From contig QJPP01007241.1 in assembly GCA_003996215.1 (NCBI GenBank), forward strand, positions 1,054,001-1,118,000: a stretch of DNA of 64,000 bases, in the 5' to 3' direction. Each line of letters starts with the position of its first letter. Position 1 is the stretch's first letter. The notes under the pieces were generated by a model. The model saw only the letters and a list, made by a program, of their open reading frames with translations, was not told the DNA's origin and did no database searches. This document shows positions 44,558 to 56,929 of this stretch, piece after piece. Both the position numbers and the translations under genes were made by a program. The stretch is from Jaltomata sinuosa (Eukaryota; Streptophyta; Magnoliopsida; Solanales; Solanaceae).

Positions 44558-47500
44558 CCAAGTTATCGGTTTCCCAGTACAAGAATAAATATCGAGTAGA
44601 GTCATACAGATTGGTGTGTTGACATTCACATCTAATCTTCGGAAAGCTATAAAGCATTCTATGAAATTATTCCACTTCTTACCTCCTTTTATGTGGTCTA
44701 TTTCTTGATTGTATGAGTTAAGTCCAAATGGTATCTCTTGATTCTAATTAGTATCTTAACGAGGTAAATGAATGTCGTTGACTTTGGCTGAAATGACACA
44801 AGCAAGGAAAGTTAGAACTAGGAAGATTCCAATTGGTATCTGGCCATAGAGGCTATGTAAATGCATGGATAATCGGTTAATAGTCATCCATGAGGCGAAT
44901 AAAAGGTAATAAAAAGGGATTGTTTAGTGATGAAACTTGAGATTGGTGCTTATGTATTTTTGTATTATTTGAATGACTGTGAATATGTGAAATGTGATTG
45001 TTTGAATTACTGTGAAATTCGTGGTTAGTGAAGGGTTATAACTTGGTTATGTGTTAGTTGTTAAGGGAATTATTTGCTATGTGGCTTAACTGGAACTATG
45101 TATTAATTGTTATGCATTGACTTATAATTGGTAAAAAATGGTAAGAGGATAAGAACTGGTTTACGATTGTGGAGAAATTCTGATTTTAGGATAGTCGAGT
45201 TTTGGTTGAAAATCATGGGAAAAAGGGCTATTGTTGTATAATAGCTGGAAATTATTACTATGAAGAGTTTTATTGTTGTGATCTGGTTGAGTAAAATAAT
45301 GCTAAGTCCTTGTTTATGCATTGCTGGATTTGGTCTTGGGATTATGTTAAGGGCCATAGTGTGATTTCATGTGTTAGTGTTGAAAACAAGGAAGGAGAAT
45401 GAGGGAATTTTGCAGAAATTTGTAAATTTTAGGGCTAATAGCATCTCTTGAATAGGGTATAATTGAATTGTTGAGGTTTTTGAAATAAGTTAGATTGATT
45501 ATGATTGATAATCCTTAGTTATAGGGTCGGTTGAAAGAGTGAGGTTATTAGATATATTCTCAAATATTCATATCCTTCTTGTTGATCATGATAATACTTG
45601 GTTGTTATTTCGCCTTGAGTGGTGGTAATATGTTCATTGGTTAGGGTGTAAGTGTTTGAGTAAAGTTTTCCCTAGAATAAGAGTTGAAAAAATCTCAGGC
45701 TAGTGTGAGTTCCAATGAAAATTCTGTGTTGTGTGGTTTAGAGATATTTGGTGTCTCGAGGTATAGTGTTTGATAAAAGTAAGGTGATACCATGATATAT
45801 GAGGGGCATAATATCCCATAGAAACTTTTAGAATGGAGTTCGGGTTAGTAGAACTCTGGATATAGCATTTAACATAAAGTGGCTAGTTCGAAATATTGAA
45901 ATTTGAGATTGTGTTATAAAATTGGCCAAAATTGGGACTGCTCGGAGTTACTGCCTCACCTTCGCCACTATAGAAGGAGGCAGGATGCTACCATGGTGTC
46001 GTTATGGCAGTAATTTCTCTGCTCTGGCGAGGCTACTATAATGGAAATTGGGTCGTTATAGTGGGCCTGACGTAATAAAGTTTCAGTTTTCTGAGTTTAG
46101 ATGTTATCTCATCATGAACTCTTAAGGTTTTATTCTTAGACCATTGTGAGATCAATAACTAATTTGTGTGTGATGGTTTGACTCTGCATCTTCTCATCTT
46201 GAAAAGCCTCGATATAGAGGCCGGGTATAAAATATGGTTTACTTGATGTACATGTTGGTTTCTTGAGTTGAACCAGGCTTAACTATTTACTTGATGTACA
46301 TGTTAGTTCCTTATGTGAACGAGACTTAACTATTCACTTGATGTACATGTTGGTTCCTTGTGTGAACTGGGCTTAACTGTTTACTTGATGTACATATTTG
46401 TTCCTTGTATGAACCGATCTTAATTGTTTACTGAATGTACATGTTGGTTCCTTGAGTTGAGCCCAACTTAATTGTTTACTTGATGTACATATTGGTTCCT
46501 TGAGTTGAACCAAACTTATGTGTTTACTTGATATTCATATATGTTGGTTTCTTGTGTGAATCGGGCTAATCTGTTTATGTGGTATTCATGTATATAGGTT
46601 CCTTGTGTTAACCGAGCTTAACTGTTGCTTGATATTCATATATGTTGGTTCCTTGTGTGAAACAAGCTTGACTGTTCACCTGATTATGTGCTTAATTTCT
46701 AAGGGAGTTTCTCGAGTGAAAGAGGGAGAAATGGGCGAGAAACTCATTTCTCACCTCGGTAAATTGTTGGCTTCCGCCATAGTAACCGGCAGACCGCTAT
46801 AGCGGGACCCAGTCCCTCGCAGCATGAAAAATCAGTTATCCATTATGTTTGAAATCTTTTCTTTCTGGTATATGACGAGGCCCCAGATTTCTTGGGCGTT
46901 TGGGGAAGGGTTGCTCTAATAAGACTAGTACTGTTCTTTCCATGATAGAGATCGTTTAGGGATGAATGATGGGTAAATTAGTATCTGTTGTAACGACTTA
47001 TTCTATCGTTACTGAAAATATCTGTGATAAAGGTATATGAATCTCATTTGTTATAGGGTTAGGATCAATTCCTTGGTATGTGAGTGCATTAGTTATGAAT
47101 TAAGATCATACAATGCCCCTAGCACACAATTAAGTTGAAAGTGTCCTTATCGATTTAGTTTTGGACTAAGTTTAAACTAAGTTCAACTTTAAATGAACAC
47201 TCCTCCTAGAATATAAGGAGTTATGGGTCCCTATACCCACCAAATTAAAGATCTCTAAGTCTTCTTTCCAATACCATCGACTTTTTGTTAATCCACTTCC
47301 CGAGTAAAAAGTTATGATCGTATTACTAAAGATTATCCGTGCTAAAAAGGTTGAGGTTGCCGTAGTGGGTTTAGGTCGCTATAACGGGGCCTCTATAGCG
47401 GGACAACAATAGTTTATAAGCTTATTTTGATGGGTTTCAGTCCATAAACTCCAAAATTTCATTCTTAAGCCCTAGAGAGTCAATTTCCTCATGGTTAGGG

Positions 47501-47891
47501 TGGAAATCCTTCGTGGAGGTAAGATTTTTACTTCCTTTTAACATCGATTAATCCATTCTTATTCTAGAATCATTAGAATGGGAATTATAGTGAAATTCTT
47601 ATAATTTAGAATTCTAGGTTCATGAAATTATGGAAAAATCTATAGGTATGAGTATTTTCACCTAGAACTGATTTTAGATTGTAAATTAACTCTTTCTAGT
47701 ATGAAATTGTGATTCAAAAGCATGAAGTTTGATAGTTGGGGATCTTGAGTTCAATAAAGGTGGGACCTTTAGCTTCTAAACTCCATTAATGGAGTTGGGT
47801 TGAGTTTGATATAACTAATTTGATGATTAATTGACCCTTAGGTAATTTTGTAGATCGTAAATAAGGGTAGAACTAGTGGTTGTGACTGTTG
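44558..47891 (+). other. Non-coding interior of the LARD-like element
   Basis: No coding frame above chance. It holds nine ~48-50-bp tandem repeats (46238-46680) built on TTACTTGATGTACATGTTGG and TTCCTTGTGTGAA. It also has three scattered GC-rich blocks with GCTATAGCGG-type palindromes (about 45950-46070, 46775-46810, 47345-47405), the clearest being CCGCTATAGCGG at 46794-46805. Confidence 0.6.
46238..46680 (+). repeat. Nine ~49-bp tandem repeats
   Basis: Units start TTTACTTGATGTACATG and contain GGTTCCTTG, then GGCTTAACTGT. Later units vary as GATATTCATATATG. Units differ at many sites, so the array is old. Confidence 0.75.
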
Positions 47892-49132
47892 TGATATCTA
47901 TTCTTCAGTAGTTGGCTCGGGTACCACACCTGGTACAAGTTCTATTATTCGTTGGTTGACTCGGGTACCATACCTGGTAGAGCTTCTATGATTCATTGGT
48001 TAGCTCAGATACCAAACCTGGTACAGTTTCTATGATTCATTGGTTGGCTCGGGTACCACGTCTAGTACAGTTTCTATGATTCATTGGTTAGCTTGGTACC
48101 ACATCTGGTACAGTTTCTATGATTCATTGGTTGGCTCGGGTACCACACCTGGTATAGTATTTATGATAACAACTATTATTGTTGTTTATATTGGTTCCAT
48201 GAGTGGACCGAGTTATATTATGGCTATTATTTTTGGATCCTTGTATGGTCTGGTTATTTATATTTGGGATCCTTGTATGGTCTGGTTACTTGACATATAT
48301 TTGAGATTCTTGTGTGGTCTGGTTACTTGACATATATTTGGGATCCTTGTGTTGTCCGGTTACTTGACTTATATTGGGGATCCTTGAGTGATCTGGACTA
48401 GAGATGTAGAAGAATGGTATACATATTCTGTTATTATATACTTACTCGTGGATTTGATATAAGGTATAAGTTATTGTTGTAGAGTCATAGTTGTTGACTT
48501 GGTTAATGATTGGTAGTCAGGGGCTTAACTTGGTTTATTATCAATATTTATTACATTTGACTGAATTGTCTGCTGATGGTTGAAGAGGATAAGGATGGGA
48601 ATACTCATAGGTAATATGAGGGATAAAGATAGCATAAGTGGATTAAAGTGATGTGGATTAAATTATAATATAAGTTGTCATGGTTTCCTTCTGTGATTTC
48701 TATACTGTGCTTACGTGATCTAACCCTTGTCAGTCGACTACCTACTATTACATATTGTTTGTACTGATACTACTCTTGCTATACCCTTTTAGGTATAGTC
48801 TGGTTGATTCAGTAGATATTTCAGACATGACACGATAAAGATCTCCAACAACTTCTATAATTTGTTCCTACAGTAGAAGCCGTGTCTTGATTTTGTACTC
48901 ACTCTTAGTAGCTCTTGTACCTATTTAGACTAGTTCTGTGGGAAGGGTTTCCGTTGAATTTTTCAAAGATTTCAATGTATTCAAAGCTTTTGTAACTGGT
49001 TTTAATAAGTAAAGGCAATTTTTATGGTTTCTTATTTAGTTTTGCATACCTATTTTAATGGGTGGTAACGGTTCTCCTATCTAGGTAGATTAGAGTAGAT
49101 GCCCGCACGATCTGAGTAGTTAGGTAGTGACA
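47892..49132 (+). repeat. 3' LTR of the LARD-like element
   Basis: Starts TGATATCTATTC and ends GTAGTGACA, so the TG...CA termini are intact here. It repeats the ~45-bp (47905-48170) and ~37-bp (48220-48390) arrays of the left LTR with many substitutions. Confidence 0.75.
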
Positions 49133-49440
49133 GGTAGTTCTTTTAATGGGTCTTTAACTGCCTCAAATCATAGGCTTTCACCTTCCTTTTATGCATCAAA
49201 ACACCACCAAATCCAGCTCCCGAAGCATCACAATGTACAGTGAAACCTTCCCCCTCCACAAGTAAAGTCAAGATAGGTGTTGAAGTCAACAGAGCCTTGA
49301 GCTTTTGAAAGCTCTCTTCACACTCATCTGACCACTGAAAAGCAACATTCTTCTGAGTTTATTTGGTTAAAGAAGCTATAATAGAAGAGAAGCCTTGCAC
49401 GAACCGTCTATAATAACCAGCAAACTCAATAAATTGATTC
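49133..49440 (-). pseudogene. RT thumb / RNase H remnant
   Basis: The minus strand encodes EFAGYYRRFVQGFSSII, then a stop, then TQKNVAFQWSDECEESFQ, VHCDASGAGFGGVLM (RNase H first Asp) and RQLKTH before another stop. These are standard chromovirus RT-connection and RNase H motifs. At least two in-frame stops make it non-functional. It joins the protease remnant in frame at the deletion point near 49440. Confidence 0.75.
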
Positions 49441-49690
49441 ACCACTAAAGAATCACCTATGGGGTAAAGACACGAATAGACATAGTTAGGGACTCATACA
49501 TCATGTCAAGACACAAAGTAAAATATGAAAACACATACACATAAGTTGAACTAGGGTCAAACAATACTAAAGTAAGTCGATGGCAAACTAGGACAATACT
49601 AGTAATAACTGCATCAGAGGCCTCAGCCTCAGATCTACCCAGGAATGCATAACAATGATCACATCCACCCAGGCTGAGCAACTCCATGAG
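49441..49690 (-). pseudogene. Retropepsin remnant
   Basis: The frame reads GHCYAFPG-like HCYAFLGRSEAEASDAVIT and VLFDPSSTYVYV, corresponding to the FDPGSTYSYV-type active site of Tekay/Del proteases, here with Ser in place of Gly. The end of the protease is deleted. Confidence 0.65.
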
Positions 49691-50880
49691 CTACCCAGGC
49701 TCTTCTCCTAGCACCTTGAGGTCCAACTCTACCACTTTGTGCACCTCCTCTAGCTTATGGAGATGGTGTCTGATATGTCTGTATCTGAGAACCCTACTGC
49801 ACCCTGTGCCCAGGGCACCATCCCAAATCTCCATAATTAAAGCATCCGCTACCTGAAGTTGGTTGATGGGAAGGCCCGAATGAATTAGAATACCCACCGC
49901 GACCTGAATACCCAGAATGAGACCTTATGACCATCTAACCTAAACTCTGACCACCCAAAGTACTAAAACCCGAATAATCACTATCAGAACCTACCATGCT
50001 GCCTGAACAGGCCTATTATGCTGAAAGTGAGAACCTCTACTTGAGAAATCCCTGCCTCGAGATGAAGATCCTCCAAAACCACCATATCTGAAAAACCTCT
50101 TGTCACTACCCTCCTAGGCTCTACAATGAATAACCTCAATCATCCTAGCATGATCAACTATCTAAATAAATGTGACCCTAGTAGTCACCAACTGAAGACA
50201 AGTAGTCAACCCCTTCACAAACTTCCTAAATCTCTCTCCTTCTATCAAAATACTCATCAAGGTATGCCTAGACAAGGAATGAAAGTGAGTCTCATACTCG
50301 ATGATATTCATAGAATCCTGCTCCAAGGAATCAAACTCATCTCTCAACCTCTCCCTCAAGCTATAAGCTACATATTTCTCAAGAAAAGTCTCAGAAAATC
50401 ATGCCCAAGTCAAGGAAGGTGATCCCATTGACCGACAACCAAGATAAGACCTCTACCACCACTTCGCGTCTTTAACCAACTGAAAAGTAGTGTAATCTAT
50501 GTCGTGAGACTCAACCAAATAGAGGTTATGCAACCTCTCTTAATAGCTAATCAAAAACTCATAAGTCTCCTTCTCAGGTGCACCACTGAACCTAGGAGGA
50601 CCCAATCTCACAAACCTATCGAACATCTTCTGCTCATCCACTGCCATAATTGATCTAGGCATGACCGGTGGAGCAATAAGTCTGATCGGTAAAGCATCAA
50701 TATGGAAATCCATAGCAGTAGCAAGTTGTGCCCCAGGAGTCTGAGAACCCTTCCTAGTCTGAGATCCATCAGGAGTGACAGGTAAGGCTCCTGTCTGACA
50801 CATATCCTCCAAATAACTCAAGAGTTGAATCATGGTATCTTGTAGCACGGGAGTAGCAATAAAACCCTAAAGAACCTGGG
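49691..50880 (-). pseudogene. Chromovirus Gag remnant
   Basis: Broken into several frames. One (50540-50848) has FDRFVRLGPPRFSGAPEKETYEF, trimmed here to the typical RLGPPRFSGAPE block. Another (50162-50359) has RERLRDEFDSLEQDSM and FHSLSRH, the retrotransposon Gag domain. The zinc-knuckle zone toward 49900 is heavily damaged. Frameshifts and stops separate the parts. Confidence 0.7.
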
Positions 50881-51256
50881 CTGGCCCCATACCTTTAGGT
50901 TGATAGGCTGCATTCTCAAACTCAACCTCCGGCTCAGGGGATGCCGCCCTAGGACATTCCCTAGCTGGAGCTTCCTCACAAGCTCTACCTCTGCCTTTGT
51001 CATGACTACGACTCTGTCTTGACCCCCAGTTGGAGACCTAATAGTAGGTGCCAGGTCGTCACCCTCGGTAATACCAAATTACGTCTCTACTATTACTAAA
51101 AGAGTGGACCATAAGTTTAGAATCAAAGAGTGAAAAAGTTGCATGATAAGGAGTCAAAGATTAGAAGTTTTCTAAGAATGTCCCATAGCCTCCCAAAGAT
51201 AGATACAGATGTCATCGTACTTTTGCTTTTGTACTCATGAGACTGGTGAACCTAGC
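50881..51256. other. Gag start and leader, degraded
   Basis: Lies between the Gag remnant and the primer-binding site, with no clear open frame. It corresponds to the untranslated leader and first Gag codons. Confidence 0.4.
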
Positions 51257-51268
51257 GCTCTGATACCA
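51257..51268 (-). promoter_or_regulatory. tRNA-Met primer-binding site
   Basis: The minus strand reads TGGTATCAGAGC, three bases from the LTR edge at 51272. It marks the LTR to its right as a 5' LTR for the element on its left. Confidence 0.75.
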
Positions 51269-51271
51269 ACT

Positions 51272-53614
51272 TATCACAACCCAAAATCCCAAGGGAGTTG
51301 TGATGGCACCTACCCCAACCCAACCATGGTAGCTAAGCCTAAATAAACATAAAAATAAACATAGAATAAGGAAAATAACAATATAACATGATGATTATCT
51401 AATAACAATTCAAAATAATGGTAATCAAAGGAAAGAAAATAGTAAACTCTGATACCTTTATAGACTCAGTTGTCATGAATACAAGAGCGACTCTCAATAC
51501 AAAATGTCATAACTGCACTACAACCCTGTCTAAAAAAGTAATAAAGATAGAAATAGAGTATAGAGAAAGTTGGGACAGTCCTCAAAAGTAGAAGTTGTCA
51601 CTCCCAGAGGCTACCTCTTAGGCGTAACACGGGACCCAAGACCACAAGGGCCCCAAGTTAACCCTTGGTCATAGCATACTCGAATATTTATAAAAATACA
51701 TAGTGAAAGCATAAATAGAAGGATAGGCAACCCAATCCATAAATGATAAAGTCAAGATGAAACTTAATCCGAAAGAGTGACCCGAATACTATCTATGTTT
51801 GAGAGCCTCTAAACTATCATAAAGAGTTGACGGGATAACACCCCAACTAACTCAGAAATCCAAAGAATGAACATGAAAGTAACTAGCATAGCTAAGGCCC
51901 CCGAATGATGAGGACTCACCAACTACATTTGGACGACCGACAATATCTAGCCACGAGCCGGAGGGAAGGAGCCTGAATCTGCATAATCAAAAGGATGCAA
52001 CACAAAATATGTGTCAGCACTATAAGATGTACTGAGTATGCAAGATATGCATAAATAAGGTAAAACATGCTTGAAACATAATTGAGAACTGAGTTCATGC
52101 ATAAAAAAGGTATCATAAGTAAATATCAAAAGCTGAACTTAAAGCATGAAATAAAATAACTTAATACTTAAAAACCTTCATACGGGAGTTTCTCTTAACC
52201 GACATAAACCATGATGATCTACATGGAGTCCAGTGTCATACACCCATACCAAAAAGGTTGTCCTAACCGGCCAAGGTTAGAATCTCATCTATTAGGATCC
52301 TTTCATAAGCCACAGAGGGCAACCTATGGTGGCAACATAGTTCTGGGACTTAAGGGTACGCTAAACCCTAGTCCAACTCGGTGCTAAATACTACTCCCAA
52401 AATATATACATATAGCTCAAATATACTTGTGACATATCTAATACCAAATCTATTTGAAAAGCATAAGGGTATATCTAATACCATGCAATTCATATAGCTT
52501 AGGTAGACATATCTAGATGCCCAACCTTTTCATAAAATATAGGGACATATCCAATGTCATGCAATTCATACTTCAAAATCCTTAAAACTTAGCATATCCA
52601 TAATTCAAAACATATTTTTTTCTCTAAATTCATAACTTGAAGAATTAAGCATGTACTTTCTTAAATACATAAGGCCATGTTATCTAAACATGCCAATTTT
52701 CATTTAAAATTATGCAATTCAATAGAATCATGATAGAAATCACTTTAATGCATGGGCTTTTGAAATTAATTAAGGAACTTCAAATAAATCATAGATAAGT
52801 AATGAGAAACCATGAATTGATGCATTAAAACTGAACTCATAAGTTTTTCCCAATTTGGGTAAGAACCCTAATTTCACAAATTTATAAATCAAAGTAAAAA
52901 TCATGGGTTTTGAGCATAAGGGTGAAGGGAATCCCTTATTGAATGCCCATATACCTTATTGAAGCTTGCTTGATCTTAATATGAAAAACAATGGAGGCTT
53001 GAACTTGGAGTTTTAGACTTGGAGCTTAAAGGAGTTCTTTTCCTCTTTTGGTAGATGAATGATGAGTAATGAAAGACTTAGGCTAATAGGAGTAGAAACC
53101 CTACTAAAAGTGGCCAAAACGACTCCACTTAAGAGCTAAAAGGGTGGGTAATTATAGAAATATCCCAGGGATTTAATTAGAGAAAAACTGTTAAAAACTC
53201 GTCTTCAGGTTCCACGGGTCCTTTCCACAAACCGTAGAAGTAACCATGGCTCGTGGATTGGAGTCGTGTTTTTTAAGCCAAAATTCCAAGATGCGAATGA
53301 GTTTCTACGATTCAACAGGATGATTCATGGAAACATCCACAGGTCGTAGAAACCTCTCGTGGTTTTTGAGGAATTGACTGCGCTCAGTCTGAGTTCCATG
53401 GGTGGTTTCCACGACTCATGAAACTAATCACGACCCATATACTCCACTCGTGGTTCTCAGAATAGAGGTAGGAATTGCAGTACTAGATTCACGAGTCACT
53501 TTCATGACTCGTGGTTCTATCCATGGCTCGTGGACTTTACTCGTGGTTCTTGAAAGTTCAGAATTTTTAGAAATTTCTATGTTTAAAATCTTGATCAAAT
53601 TACAGGGTGTTACA
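51272..53614 (-). repeat. Shared LTR (2.34 kb)
   Basis: On the minus strand it begins TGTAACACCCTG and ends GGGTTGTGATA. A primer-binding site abuts its left edge and the polypurine-like tract of another element its right edge, so it serves as 5' LTR on one side and 3' LTR on the other. Its U3 (53205-53545 on this map) is crowded with CCACGA/TCGTGG motifs. Short open frames inside are incidental. Confidence 0.75.
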
Positions 53615-53848
53615 ATATCTATCTCTTGGGATCATTCATCCTCGAATGAAGACTAAGCAAGGAAAACTAGAGAGAAAACATCCCAACCAAGCAACAAAAT
53701 AGGAAAACTAAAGAATAAACATGAAAACTGAGCTTTTCAACTTAAAACATGATAGAACTAACTTCAGAAAACTTGAATGCATGCTAAAATCATGAGAGCA
53801 ATTGATGGACTAGAACCAGAGGGACATACTAAGGAGGAAACTGTTACC

Positions 53849-54298
53849 TTAAGCAGAAATTGAATCGGAAGGAAAGAGGTGAGAGTACTTGGCTTTCATG
53901 GCTGCTTCTGCTTTCCAAGTAGCTCTCTCAACTAGCTGATTTCTCCAAAGGACTTTCACCGAAGTGACTTCTTTGATTCTCAACCTCTGAATCTGACAAT
54001 CAAGGATCTCCACGGGAACATCCTCATAAGTAAGGCTATTCTTCACACTCACATCTTCCAAAGGAATCATCAAGGTTGGATCACCAACACACTTTTTCAA
54101 CAAGGAAACATGAAAAACCGGATGAACTGCTTCTAAATCTGTTGGCAAATCCAACTCATAAGAAACACTACCAACTCTCTTTAGAATCCGATAAGGACCT
54201 ACATAGCAGGGACTAAGCTCCCCTTTATTACCAAATCTCATCACACTCTTCATGGGTGACACCTTCAGAAACACCCAATCATCAACCTCAAACTCCAA
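53849..54298 (-). pseudogene. Integrase C-terminus and chromodomain (outer element)
   Basis: A 149-codon frame: DWVFLKVSPMKSVMRFG and LSPCYVGPYRILKRVGSVSY form the integrase C-terminal region. VHPVFHVSLLKKCVGDP leads into the chromodomain (VEILDCQIQRLRIKEV, then VLWRNQLVERATWKAE). Chromodomains in Tekay-type elements help target integration to marked chromatin. The frame ends normally (FPSDSISA). Confidence 0.8.
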
Positions 54299-54328
54299 TT
54301 CTCTTCATCTCACATCTGCATATAATTT

Positions 54329-54629
54329 CTATCGACTCTGAGCGGTATTCAACCTCTCTCTAATGATCTGAACCTTCTCCATAGTCTCATGAACTAAATT
54401 TGGACCAATCAAGGCTGCCTCACCTACCTCAAACCAACCAATCAGAGATCTACACCTCCGCCCATAAAGTGCCTTATAAGGGGCCATCTGGATGCTAGAA
54501 TGGAAACTGTTATTGTAGGCAAACTCGATAAGAGGTAAGTGATCATCCCAATTAACTTTGAAATCAATCACACAAGTTCTCAACATATCCTCCAAAATTA
54601 GAATAGTACGCTCTGCCTGGCCATCCGTC
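54329..54629 (-). pseudogene. Integrase middle segment (outer element, cut)
   Basis: Reads DDHLPLIEFAYNNSFHSS and MAPYKALYGRRCRS, the region after the catalytic Glu. On its N-terminal side it breaks at 54629, where the nested element was inserted. Confidence 0.8.
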
Positions 54630-56695
54630 TGTCATGCCCCGAGGTTACTCCCGAGACGTAACACGGGACTCAGAACCACAAGGATCTCAAGTTAACCCTT
54701 GGTCATAGCATTCTCAAGCATACATAAGGAAAACATAGCGGAAGTACCATAAGGGAATCCAAAATAGGAATACATATCATAGATAGAGTACTAAATAGGG
54801 GATACAACCCAAAGATCATCCGATAACATCTATGTCTAAAAAGCCTCTAAGGCTAGCATAAAGAGTTAATGGGACAATACCCCAACTAACTCGACAATCT
54901 GAAAGGGTAAGGAAAACATCAAACTAAAGTAAGGTCTAGTCCTAGAACTATGAGGTCTCACCAAGGCTGACTGGGAGTGGCCGGGAACTCTAGCCACGTA
55001 GTTGTGAAGGTACACCTAAATTTGCATCATCAAAGGATGCAGCGCGATATGCGTTAGTACTATGGAATGTACTAAGTATGTGAGCAATGCATAAATCTGA
55101 AGTAAACATGTTAAGTATATTTAAATAATTGAAATCATGCTTTTAGAGATAACACTGACGCAATGACTCTAAACTTACCATAAACTAAAAAATAATTATA
55201 TACCATAATTCTGAAATCTGAGTAAGAGTCAAATGCAAGTTTTAAAAGCATAACTATTTTCTGTGGGAGGTTCTCTAATCGACATAGACCATGTGAGCTA
55301 CATGGAATTTGATGTATCTGCCCCATCGATAGGACCCAATATACCTTGCTAGGGTATAAAGGAATTATTGTGGCATGATCACTATATACTGATACCCAAC
55401 AGAGGGGGCATAATACCTACGGGGACACGTAGTTCTGGGACTAAGGGTACTCTCACCCAGTCCAACTCGGTGCTAAATACTACTCCCAAAACATACATAT
55501 TGCTCATATAATACTGACGACATATCTGATGTCAAAACTGTTTATAATCAATGACATATCTAATGTCAAAGCTGTTCATAACTGGTGACATATCTGATGC
55601 CAAAACTATTTGAAAAGCAATAAGACATATCTGATGCCATGCAATTCAAATTCATACATATATAGACTTAGCATAGCCATAATTCAAAACATGTTTTTCT
55701 TTCTAAATTCATACTTGAAGAATTAGGCAAGCAATTTCATAATATACATAGAGGCCATGATATCTAATCATGCCAAGTTTCTCTTGAAAACATGCAAATT
55801 CATAGTTTCATGCTAGAAATCAACTTTCATACTTGGGCTTTTAAATCCAACAAGTGAATCATAATTAAATCATGAATAATCAATAAGAAACCATGAATTT
55901 AAACATAGAAGCTGAGTTCATAAACTCTCTCCAATTTTAGATCAAAACCCTAATTTCATAAGTTCATAATTCAACATAAGGATTGGGGATTTTGGGCACA
56001 AGGGTGAAAAGAACCCATTGTTAAAGACCCACATACCTTGGTGGAAGATTACCCACTTGATTTGGAAAAGATTAAGAGGCTTGACTTGGAGCTTGGAGAC
56101 TTAAGCTTGAAGGAGAATTTTCCTTTTTTGTTAGAAGAATGAGGAACTTAGAAGAAACTTAGGATAATAAGGGTGAAAACCCTTCTAAAAGTAGTCAAAA
56201 TGACTTCACTTAGTAGTTAAAAGAGTGGGAAATGACCAAAAAGCCTCTGGGATTAAATTAGAAGAAAGTTGGAAAAATAGTCAACCTCAGTGACCACGAG
56301 TGGAGTCTACGACCTCATAGACCATTCCATGACTCGTGGACTCCTATCATGGAAACTGTTCAAGATTTCAACCTGCAGAAGGTTTTCTACGGTTCAACAT
56401 GATGACTCGTGGAATCTTCCATGAGTCGTACGACCTAGTCGTGAAAGTTAGGGAAATTGACTAACCTCTGATAAGCTTCCACGAGTCAACAGTACAACCC
56501 ATAGAAACTTCTACGAGTCATGGAAGTGACTCATGGTTGTCAGTACTGAGGTCGGTCTGCAAAACTGGGATCACGAGTCACTCCCACGACTCGTGGAACC
56601 TTCCACAACTCGTGGACTTGACCCGTGGTCCCTAGAAGTCTAAAATTTTCTGCAAGTCTGAGTTTAAAAGCTGGATACATTTCCAGGGTATTACA
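54630..56695 (-). repeat. 3' LTR of the nested element
   Basis: 2066 bp; on the map it starts TGTCATGCCCC and ends GGGTATTACA. It contains five ~30-bp repeats built on GACATATCTGATG (55510-55640) and a dense U3 cluster of CCACGA/TCGTGG palindromes (56290-56640), for example CCACGACTCGTGG at 56584-56596. Confidence 0.82.
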
Positions 56696-56715
56696 ATATC
56701 TCCCCCTTGGGATCA
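56696..56715 (-). promoter_or_regulatory. Polypurine tract of the nested element
   Basis: The minus strand has CCCAAGGGGGAGATAT directly before the 3' LTR. This is the usual primer region for plus-strand synthesis. Confidence 0.6.
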
Positions 56716-56929
56716 TTCATCCTCGAATGAAGACTAAACAAGGAAAACTAAGGAGAAAATAGCCCAACCAAACATCAAAATATGTAAATCAAGGAAACAT
56801 CATGAAAACTGAACTTCTCAACTTGAAAACATGATAAACTAACTTCATAAAACATGTATGCATGCTAGGATCATGAGAGAAACTGGTGTAATAGAATCGG
56901 AGGGACATACTAAGGAGGAAACTATTACC

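Larger units (their letters stand above)
43293..49132 (+). mobile_element. Non-coding LTR retroelement (LARD-like), 5.8 kb
   Basis: Direct terminal repeats of about 1.25 kb (43293-44542 and 47892-49132) flank a 3.35-kb interior. TGGTATCAGAGC at 44546-44557 follows the left LTR and is a tRNA-Met primer-binding site. The interior has no Gag or Pol frame on either strand. The layout fits a large retrotransposon derivative mobilised in trans. Flanking target duplication is not visible. Confidence 0.75.
49133..53614 (-). mobile_element. Truncated Ty3/gypsy chromovirus (5' LTR, gag, protease, pol remnant)
   Basis: Read on the minus strand: an LTR (51272-53614), a tRNA-Met primer-binding site, degenerate Gag, a protease remnant, then a jump to the RT/RNase H border, ending at the LARD-like element. 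Most of RT, the end of RNase H and the integrase are gone. Confidence 0.75.
53615..54629 (-). mobile_element. 3' part of the outer chromovirus (interrupted)
   Basis: The C-terminal part of an integrase, then a chromodomain and polypurine tract, reading toward the shared LTR. The integrase is cut at 54629 by the nested element and resumes at 63665. Confidence 0.8.

Noticed and set aside
53402..53656. 84-codon frame with HETNHDPYTPL
   Set aside because: It is a translation of the CCACGA/TCGTGG palindrome cluster in the shared LTR.
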